64,000 bases of DNA. Origin: Amia ocellicauda (lineage: Eukaryota > Chordata > Actinopteri > Amiiformes > Amiidae). The stretch is taken from positions 3,868,501-3,932,500 of the forward strand of contig NC_089855.1 in NCBI RefSeq assembly GCF_036373705.1. The letters are read 5' to 3'. Position numbers and translations under genes: made by a program. Under the pieces are notes generated by a model. The model did not search any database. It was given only the letters and a program-made list of their open reading frames with translations, and was not told the origin of the DNA. This document shows positions 56,565 through 64,000 of this stretch, piece by piece (the stretch's first letter is position 1; every line of letters starts with the position of its first letter).

Positions 56565-57527
56565 ATGTCGGACACAAACCACACAGGCTCTACAGTCACA
56601 TAATTCACCATCCTTGGCTTCCCTGGACTGCAGGACCAAGAGAGCAAGACCATCCTGTCTGTGGTCTTCCTGGCTGTCTATCTTCTCACTGTATTGGGAA
56701 ACCTCCTGATAGTAGTTGTATTTGCTGTGAATGAGTCCCTTCACACCCCCATGTATATCCTGATTTGCAATCTTGCTATTCTGGACATTTCTCTGATCTC
56801 AATCACTATCCCTAAAATGTTAGCTGTTTTCATGTTTGATTCCAAATTCATTTCCTTTGGTGCCTGTTTCACACAGATGTTCTTTTTCATGAGTCTGGGA
56901 ATAACCGAGGGCTTTCTCTTGACTGTAATGGCATATGACAGATATCTTGCCATCTTCCATCCACTCTGTTACTCCACTATGATGACCAATGGTCTTGTCA
57001 TGAGGCACGTTCTGTGGTGTTGGGCTGGAGGGTTTTTATCAATGCTTGCACCTCTGATTCTTGTTGTGCGCTTGCCGTTCTGTGGACCTGATAAAGTCCT
57101 CCACTACTTCTGTGATCACTCTTCAGTGCTCAGGCTGGCCTGTGCAATCATCGTCATCAATAGCATTCTGGGCTTAACCATCGCTCTGTCAGTGCTCCTC
57201 ATTCCTCTCACCCTCATCTTGCTGTCCAATGTGAAAATTGTGAGGTTAGTGCTGCAGATCTCAGGTACAGAGGGCAGAGCCAAGGCCTTCTCCACCTGCG
57301 TCTCACACCTACTGGTTATCTCTGTGTTCTTCCTCACGGCCATAGGAGTCTACATCTCCAACAGGGTCCCTGGGACCTCAGCTGTTCTGCGTGTCATGGC
57401 AGCTGTGTTTCAGAACGTCTTCCCTCCCCTTGTGAATCTGATTATCTTCTGCCTGAGGACTAAAGAGATCAGGGACAGCTTGGTGAAAACACTGAAGAAG
57501 AGCAGAGTCTTTCCAAAGTACATGTGA
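56565..57527 (+). pseudogene. Olfactory receptor OR-A', stop at codon 13
   Basis: Aligned without gaps to OR-A (4493-5455) over the full 963 bases. Codon 13 is TAA (56601-56603) where OR-A has GAA. Other changes hit conserved positions: the ICHPLHY block after DRY reads IFHPLCY, and NPIIYCL in TM7 reads NLIIFCL. No in-frame ATG occurs before the middle of TM1/TM2, so re-initiation would drop the first helix. The duplicate has lost receptor function. Confidence 0.92.
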
Positions 57528-58110
57528 GAGAGTTCAGCTCTCTCACCCACTATTATTTCTTGAGTGAAGAGTAGACGATACAGGATCAAGAAGAACTATG
57601 AGCCCTTAAATTATCTACTTTTTGTTGAAATCCTTCACCCCTAGGAAAATGTGATAGATATTTTATACTATGCAGCTAGAAATAAGCAATTTCTTTCTGT
57701 ACCACAGTATTTTAAAGTTTACATAATTTTGGAATTTACTGTATATACTCTTTTCTTCTTGTGATTTTTTTTTTGTGGCAAATGTAAGCTGTGCTAGGTA
57801 ATGGGGTCAAATAATTAAACATAATGGTGGCAACTAATTAATGCCTCAAGTTTTAATGTTGTGCAATTTGTATTGAGGAAGTAGTGGTGTTTTGTGTCAT
57901 TTTGCCAATAAATGACAATTTATTTTAAATAAAATCCATGAAACAGAATTATATATATTGTAACAGCCACCAGAGGGCCGGAGCTGCCCAGGCTCATTAG
58001 TATGCACACCGTGCAGGGGCTGCTGGTAGCCGCACCAGAAGACGCGGATGTAGTGGGCCGGATCAGGCAGGGTCACAACCTGTATCTTCTGTGCACCGAG
58101 AGAGAGATAG

Positions 58111-58380
58111 AGCGATCTATCTATTACTTAAGTTTGACTCGAGGCACAAAGCATGTAAAATAAAATAAATCTACATTTTAATGCTACCCGTTCCTACACT
58201 TATAGCGAGCGCGACCCCAGGCCGGCACAGAGCTCATGTTCTCGAGTCCAGTGAAGAGACAAAAACAGGAAGTGGGAAGTGACCAGGTGTATGGGGTGGT
58301 GAAAGGGTTCAAACTCATGATGCAGCCTCTGTGTTTCCAGTTAAGGGGGCCAGGCCACAGTCTGACTCAGTGGCAACACT
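58111..58380. other. Junction between OR-A' and OR-B' units
   Basis: Sequence at 58289-58370 matches 31233-31330 of copy 1. No gene is seen. It marks the original short spacer between the two receptor units, before insertions enlarged it to about 32 kb in copy 1. Confidence 0.55.
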
Positions 58381-59218
58381 CACTTTATTATCATCACTCA
58401 AGGAGTCTTACAAATGACCTCAAGCAATCTGTACTGAATGAAATACAGGGTTGAGCTTCTGGGGAGAAAAAGGGTTTTGGGAAATGTGCTTTAGAGGTGC
58501 TTTGTGGGTAATTGTGTTCAGTGCTTCTCAGGTCCAGCTCAGACCCACAGTGTGTCACAGTCGAGTGAATGTCAGTTAATTGAAGTGGAAGGAGAACTAG
58601 GCTATAAAATAAAATAAAATGAAATACTACTGCAACTGCCACTATTACAACTACTGTTCATAATAATAATATACACACCGGCTTACCTGGGCTTAATTTT
58701 ATTTTTGTGGCAAACAATGATCACAACAGATACATTGGGAATTCATAGATATGAATCAGCTTAAACAAAGAACTAATTCTACTACAAAACACATTTAAAT
58801 GACCTCTTTCAAACAGATGGTGAGCTGTAGCTGCTCCTTCCTGTCTCATGGTGCTCCTCAGTCTCAAGGGATCCACTCTTGTCCCTATGTGTCCTTTTGA
58901 TACACTGCCTTGGCTGCTCATGTGGAATAAGCATATATTTTAATATAATGTAACGATCCTTCACATTTCTGTGTAACCAAATTGGATGTTATTGGGATAT
59001 ATTTTAAATAGGTTTATGTCTACAATTTATATATTTATTTTAAATCTGCAAAAGATATATACAAATAGAATACATAATACTATGCAATAATATGTATTAC
59101 AACTAAAAGAAAAAGGGATCATGAAGCAAAATATATCCCACATAAACCTCATGTTAACCAGTCTGTGGCTCTGACGAGTAGCGGGCCGGAAATCATTGGA
59201 AAAATGGACTGAAACCTT

Positions 59219-60172
59219 TCACTTGCTACCTGGGAAGATACTGTTCTTGTTCAAGCTTTTCACCAAGCTGCCCCTGATCTCTTTAGTCCTCAGGCAGTAG
59301 ATGATCGGATTCATGAGGGCAGGGAAGACATTATGAATCACAGACCCCATAACACGCATGTCTACTGAGGTCCCAGGAATCCTGTAGGAGATGAAGACCC
59401 CTGCAGTCGTGAGATAGAACACAGAGATGACCAGCAGGTGTGAGCTGCAGGTGGACACGGCCTTGGCTCTTCCTGCTGAGCTGGAGATACTCAATACTGA
59501 CAGAAGGATCTTCACATAGGACAGCACAATGAAAAACAGAGGGATGAGGAGAATACTCAGTGCAACAAATAAGACAACGTAGCTGATTAAGAGAACATCT
59601 CCACAGGCCAGGCGTAGCACTCCTGAATAGTCACAGAAGCATTGGAGGACGCTGTTGGGTCCACAGAACCGCTTTGTGAATGCCAGACTAAAAGGTAGGA
59701 TTGGGGTCAGGAACCCTCCCAGCCAACAAACAACTATGAGTTGCAAACTGAACTTAACAGTCATCCTGGCTGGGTAGTGGAGTGGGTGACAGATGGCCAC
59801 ATACCTGTCATAAGCCATGAGCAGTAAGTTAAAGCTTTCTGTAGATACCAGAGCTTGAAAGAAATAGGTCTGTGTAAAGCATGCTGAGAAGGATACAGTA
59901 TAAGAAGTAGACCTGAAGACAGCTAGCATAGTGGGTACAGTGTTTGTACAAAAGGTGATGTTAATAATGGCCAGACTACATACTGTCAGATACATGGGGG
60001 TGTGCAAGCTTGTGTCTGCTGCCAGTATGCAAATAAGGAGAAAATTCCCCATTAAAATGAGGAGGTAGACTGTCAGGAACACAGCAAACAGGATGGCCTT
60101 GAACTCTCTGTCCTGCAGTCCGGGGAAACCAACAATAATGAATTCAGTGACTGTGTAGTTTGCATCAGCCAT
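59219..60172 (-). CDS. Olfactory receptor OR-B', intact paralogue
   Basis: A 317-residue receptor, open throughout and shorter than OR-B by three residues near the N-terminus (MADANYTVTEF). It retains LHTPMYL, MAYDRYVAICHPLHY, CDYSGVLRLAC, STCSSHLLVIS and NPIIYCLRTKEIR. Changes relative to OR-B are scattered in the transmembrane helices (for example the segment after ITFCTNTVP), as expected when ligand preference diverges. The acceptor used by OR-B (TTTTCAG|) reads TTTTTTG here, so splicing would need the AACAG| just before the ATG. Confidence 0.92.
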   Translation of the reverse strand: MADANYTVTEFIIVGFPGLQDREFKAILFAVFLTVYLLILMGNFLLICILAADTSLHTPMYLTVCSLAIINITFCTNTVPTMLAVFRSTSYTVSFSACFTQTYFFQALVSTESFNLLLMAYDRYVAICHPLHYPARMTVKFSLQLIVVCWLGGFLTPILPFSLAFTKRFCGPNSVLQCFCDYSGVLRLACGDVLLISYVVLFVALSILLIPLFFIVLSYVKILLSVLSISSSAGRAKAVSTCSSHLLVISVFYLTTAGVFISYRIPGTSVDMRVMGSVIHNVFPALMNPIIYCLRTKEIRGSLVKSLNKNSIFPGSK

Positions 60173-60225
60173 GGCTGTTCAAAAAATCACGAGAAATGAT
60201 CCTGTAATGCAAAATAGGACATTAT

Positions 60226-60258
<33 letters not shown>

Positions 60259-61478
60259 CACTCACCTAAAGGATTATTAGGAACACCTGTTCAATTTCTC
60301 ATTAATGCAATTATCTAACCAACCAATCACATGGCAGTTGCTTCAATGCATTTAGGGGTGTGGTCCTGGTCAAGACAATCTCCTGAACTCCAAACTGAAT
60401 GTCTGAATGGGAAAGAAAGGTGATTTAAGCAATTTTGAGCGTGGCATGGTTGTTGGTGCCAGACGGGCCGGTCTGAGTATTTCACAATCTGCTCAGTTAC
60501 TGGGATTTTCACGCACAACCCTTTCTAGGGTTTACAAAGAATGGTGTGAAAAGGGAAAAACATCCAGTATGCGGCAGTCCTGTGGGCGAAAATGCCTTGT
60601 TGATGCTAGAGGTCAGAGGAGAATGGGCCGACTGATTCAAGCTGATAGAATTTGACTTTGACTGAAATAACCACTCGTTACAACCGAGGTATGCAGCAAA
60701 GCATTTGTGAAGCCACAACACGTACAACCTTGAGGCGGATGGGCTACAACAGCAGAAGACCCCACCGGGTACCTCTCATCTCCACTACAAATAGGAAAAA
60801 GAGGCTACAATTTGCACAAGCTCACCAAAATTGGACAGTTGAAGACTGGAAAAATGTTGCCTGGTCTGATGAGTCTCGATTTCTGTTGAGACATTCAGAT
60901 GGTAGAGTCAGAATTTGGCGTAAACAGAATGAGAACATGGATCCATCATGCCTTGTTACCACTGTGCAGGCTGGTGGTGGTGGTGTAATGGTGTGGGGGA
61001 TGTTTTCTTGGCACACTTTAGGCCCCTTAGTGCCAATTGGGCATCGTTTAAATGCCACGGCCTACCTGAGCATTGTTTCTGACCATGTCCATCCCTTTAT
61101 GACCACCATGTACCCATCCTCTGATGGCTACTTCCAGCAGGATAATGCACCATGTCACAAAGGTCGAATCATTTCAAATTGGTTTCTTGAACATGACAAT
61201 GAGTTCACTGTACTAAACTGGCTCCCACAGTCACCAGATCTCAACCCAATAGAGCATCTTTGGGATGTGGTGGAACGGGAGCTTCGTGCCCTGGATGTGC
61301 ATCCCACAAATCTCCATCAACTGCAAGATGCTATCCTATCAATATGGGCCAACATTTCTAAAGAATGCTTTCAGCACCTTGTTGAATCAATGCCACGTAG
61401 AATTAAGGCAGTTCTGAAGGCGAAAGGGGGTCAAACACAGTATTAGTATGGTGTTCCTAATAATCCTTTAGGTGAGTG
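60259..61478 (+). mobile_element. Tc1/mariner DD36E element, copy 3
   Basis: A 1,220-bp copy with perfect-looking ends CACTCACCTAAAGG and CCTTTAGGTGAGTG, flanked by TA within (TA)n. It lies in the intron of OR-B'. Confidence 0.93.
60407..61446 (+). pseudogene. Tc1-like DD36E transposase, frameshifted copy
   Basis: Identical in layout to 3247-4287. Near 60648-60655 the bases GAGCAA are replaced by TTTGA, giving a net loss of one base and a stop after LIQADRI. The catalytic part is open afterwards in another frame and keeps the D, D and E. It cannot make a full transposase. Confidence 0.9.
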
Positions 61479-61529
61479 TATATATATATATATATACATA
61501 CACACACACACACACACACATATACATAA

Positions 61530-61962
61530 ATACACAGTTAGGTCCATTAATATTTGGACAGTGAAACAATTGTCATAATTTTGGCTCTGTACACCACCAT
61601 AATGGATTTGAAAGGAAACAATCAATATGTGCTTTAAGTGTAGACTATCATCTGTAATTTGAGGGTAGTTACATCCAAATTCTGTGAACAGTGTAGGAAT
61701 TACACCCATTTTTATATGTGGTCCCCCCAATTTTAGGGGCTCAAAAGTAATTGGACAAACTAACATAATCATGAATTAAATTGTGAGTTTCAATACGTGG
61801 TTGCAAATCCTTTGCTGTCAATGACTGCCTGAAGTCTGAACCCATAGACATCACTAGATGCTGGGTTTCTTCCCTGGTGATGCTTTGCCAGGCCTGTGCT
61901 GCAGCTGTCTTTATTTCCTGCTTGTTCTTGGGGCGTTTTGCCTTCAGTTTTTCCTTCAGCAA
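61530..61962 (-). mobile_element. Third Tc1-like family, truncated C-terminal part
   Basis: The left end reads CAGTTAGGTCCATTAATATTTGGACAGTG-like, a typical Tc1-type terminus. On the minus strand, LKEKLKAKRPKNKQEIKTAA and AWQSITREETQHLVMSM form a transposase C-terminus. The remaining two thirds are missing. Confidence 0.75.
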
Positions 61963-62437
61963 GTGAAATATTCACTATAGTCACTATTCCACTATTGTGC
62001 ACAGTTATTACCAAACATTATTATTATCTATATTTACAAATAATAATATATTATTTTTTTAATACGTCTTTAAATCTGGTCTTTTTCAAGTTTTAAAAAT
62101 ATATTATTCTGCAAACAATATTCTGTCACATTAAGTAACAGCAAAAGCAAGTTATTTAAAAATATAACAGCAGAGGTTGCACACCCCTTGCAAACAAAAT
62201 TAAAAGCGTTATATCATCATTAAATTGATCCACATGTAATCAATGGCATGATCAAGGGAAAAAAGCTGAGATGTTATCACAATTAGAAAAGTTGCATTAC
62301 ACAGTCCTGTGGGGTGTATTCTTCAGATTAAAATACTGAATTCTTTCTCTCATATTGAATATGCTATCATCTTTACAAATGGTGTAATAATGAAAGACAA
62401 CACTAGTCTGTTCTGAAGACGAGTACAAGACACTTAC

Positions 62438-62501
62438 CAACTCTGAAGGTTCAGTTAGACTGAAGCGCTTGATTGAGGACCTGAACACACACAGCTTTAT
62501 A
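62438..62501 (-). promoter_or_regulatory. Promoter and noncoding exon 1 of OR-B'
   Basis: TATAAA at 62501-62496 (minus) and donor |GTAAGTGTC at 62437 match the OR-B pair at 41147-41152 and 41084. Confidence 0.6.
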
Positions 62502-63147
62502 CCAGGTCCCAGTCCACTGGGGCTCTACAGGCTGTAACACAAAGGCAATTAGAGCAATTAGTTCAACTCATTAGGCCGTCACTGAGGACTGAAGTTTACA
62601 TCACACAACATTTCTAAAGAAACACACTGGGGAACAGCAGACTTTTTGACCCTTTGACCTATTTGTTTAAGATGCGTCTTGGAAAGAAAAAAGATACAAG
62701 AGTAAACAACATTGTGTGAAGGGAGCTTCTATCAGTTCTGCAGGATATTGTTTCTACTGAGGAGAGTAGAGGCCACAGCTGTGTAGAGGACTGCAGGGAA
62801 ACACTTTGATGGGAAAACAGACAGATTTCAGAAGATAATATTTTACTGTTTACAATATACCATTACCCCTCTATTGTATATTTTATTATAAGGGAGCCAT
62901 CCAGTTCTTGCTGTATAATACACACATAAATCTTCAGTTCTGTAGTTGCAGGCTGTTACTCCAGTGTATCAGTCTAATAAACCAGCACCAGGCTGCCACT
63001 CAGTCAGAAGCTTTTGTTTCTCATTGTGAGTAGGATGGCCCTGGAAACCCTGAGACACAATACAAGTGAAAGATGTTTAATGAGCTTTCAAGTTTTATTT
63101 GTGCAATATAGACCACAAAGGGGACATTGCATGTTACCATGGGGCAG

Positions 63148-63213
63148 AGACCCTCCCTCTGCCTGCTTTAACTAGTTCAGCTGTACTACATAATGCAGGC
63201 AGAGGGAGGGTCT
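63148..63213. repeat. Perfect 19-bp inverted repeat with 28-base loop
   Basis: AGACCCTCCCTCTGCCTGC at 63148-63166 is the exact reverse complement of 63195-63213. The stem is G/C-rich in an A/T-rich neighbourhood. Confidence 0.9.
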
Positions 63214-63558
63214 GCCTGAGAGAGCATTTAAAACACTGAGTTCTCTGTGGTAACAAGTGATGTCCCATCACCCTTTTGGGTAGTATTCTATTATTCAGGA
63301 TTTGCAACCTTTCATTTTAACCTGTGATGGCACAGCTGTTGGTGGGGGCTGGATTGTCTCTCATCAGCGTCGGCAGCTGTGTCTCATTTATGTGCTTTGC
63401 ACCAGGTAGTTAGATCCACCTACCGCGCTGCTGAGGTACAGCAATCAGTACCCTCACCACAGCTGCGCTTCACCTTGTATACAGATCTTTGTTTTGGATA
63501 GTTCCCCCACATGTTTTTCCCTCTCTTGGCAGAGTATAATTCCCTGAAATGGCTATGG

Positions 63559-64000
63559 CAGGGTTCCCCAATAGGTGGCCCATGGGCCACATCTGGCTAT
63601 GCGAAAGGTTAATTTGTGTCCCTCTTGTGGCCAGCAACACACATGCTGCTTCAAGCAGCTGAGTTTTTAATTTTTATTTCAAATTTTTGGGAATATTCAG
63701 ATTCTCTGAATACAGCTGGGAATTACAAAATGTTTTTCAAATATTGCGAGAAAAATAATAAGGAATGAGTTAAAACACTTTCAGTCACCTGTAGTTTATG
63801 AATTTACCATTTCCAATAATATACACTAAAGTACACTAAATGAGTGCATTTATATATCTAAAAAGTACAAAGTAGACTTTGAAAACAGACTGTTCAATTA
63901 GGAGTGAACGGATCATTTTTGCTTTGTTCTGCTTTGTTAGGACATGCAAAGACAGAAACAATTATTGGTAATTTTTATGTGTGTGTATGTTTGTTTGAAT
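63559..64000. mobile_element. Possible hAT element end running off the window
   Basis: CAGGGTTCCCCAA followed by GGTGGCCCATGGGCC and ACATCTGGC resembles the terminus of hAT/ZBED-type elements. The other end is outside the window. Confidence 0.4.

Larger units (their letters stand above)
46275..58110 (+). repeat. Segmental duplication, copy 2 of the OR-A unit
   Basis: Collinear with 550-6130 but split at 47271/54764 by an L2 fragment that is itself split by a 7-kb DNA transposon. Promoter-like region, exon 1 donor (47076), exon 2 (54851-54953) and the receptor exon (56563 onward) are all retained. Confidence 0.9.
58381..62830 (-). repeat. Segmental duplication, copy 2 of the OR-B unit
   Basis: Collinear with about 38250-41480, interrupted by Tc1-type insertions at 60259-61478 and about 61530-61962. 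Confidence 0.88.

Overview
The window is vertebrate genomic DNA, most likely from a ray-finned fish. The evidence is olfactory-receptor genes of fish type, Tc1/mariner, hAT, L2, Rex1/CR1-like and Ty3 elements, and many A/T-rich microsatellites. Host genes are sparse. The species cannot be named from sequence alone; a gar, bowfin or sturgeon-like lineage would fit the repeat content.

Layout. (1) About 550-6130 and 46275-58110 are two copies of one segment that ends in a plus-strand olfactory receptor (OR-A 4493-5455, intact; OR-A' 56565-57527, stop at codon 13). (2) About 38200-41480 and 58380-62830 are two copies of a second segment with a minus-strand receptor (OR-B 39084-40046 and OR-B' 59219-60172, both open). 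The ancestral unit was therefore OR-A(+) then OR-B(-), duplicated in tandem, and each copy was later expanded by different transposons. (3) Inside copy 1, 6782-23726 is a complete 16,945-bp Maverick/Polinton of the adintovirus type, with 177-bp terminal inverted repeats and a 6-bp target duplication (GTCACA), inserted in an old L2 LINE. (4) 24-46 kb is a graveyard of Tc1-like, L2, CR1/Rex1-like, hAT and Ty3 copies. (5) 47463-54461 is a 6,999-bp DNA transposon with a spliced DDE integrase-like transposase and an opposing SAM/HECT-like gene, 6-bp target duplication CACTTC, inserted in an L2 tail.

The viral element has two convergent gene blocks. Rightward: two unrecognised early-type genes, a Bcl-2-like gene, a chromodomain integrase, penton (minor capsid), a basic core protein, hexon (major capsid) and adenain-type protease. 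Leftward: a spliced gene from the right end, protein-primed-type DNA polymerase B, FtsK/HerA-type packaging ATPase and two small conserved proteins. The ends are nearly identical, but hexon, protease and polymerase each carry one or two point lesions, so this copy is a recently inserted but probably defective endogenous virus (or the lesions are assembly errors).

The most novel observation is the leftward gene at the right end of the virus. It reads as six exons (21767 down to 19744) joined by five GT-AG introns, all phase 1, with every internal exon a multiple of three. A simple ORF scan shows only its last exon.
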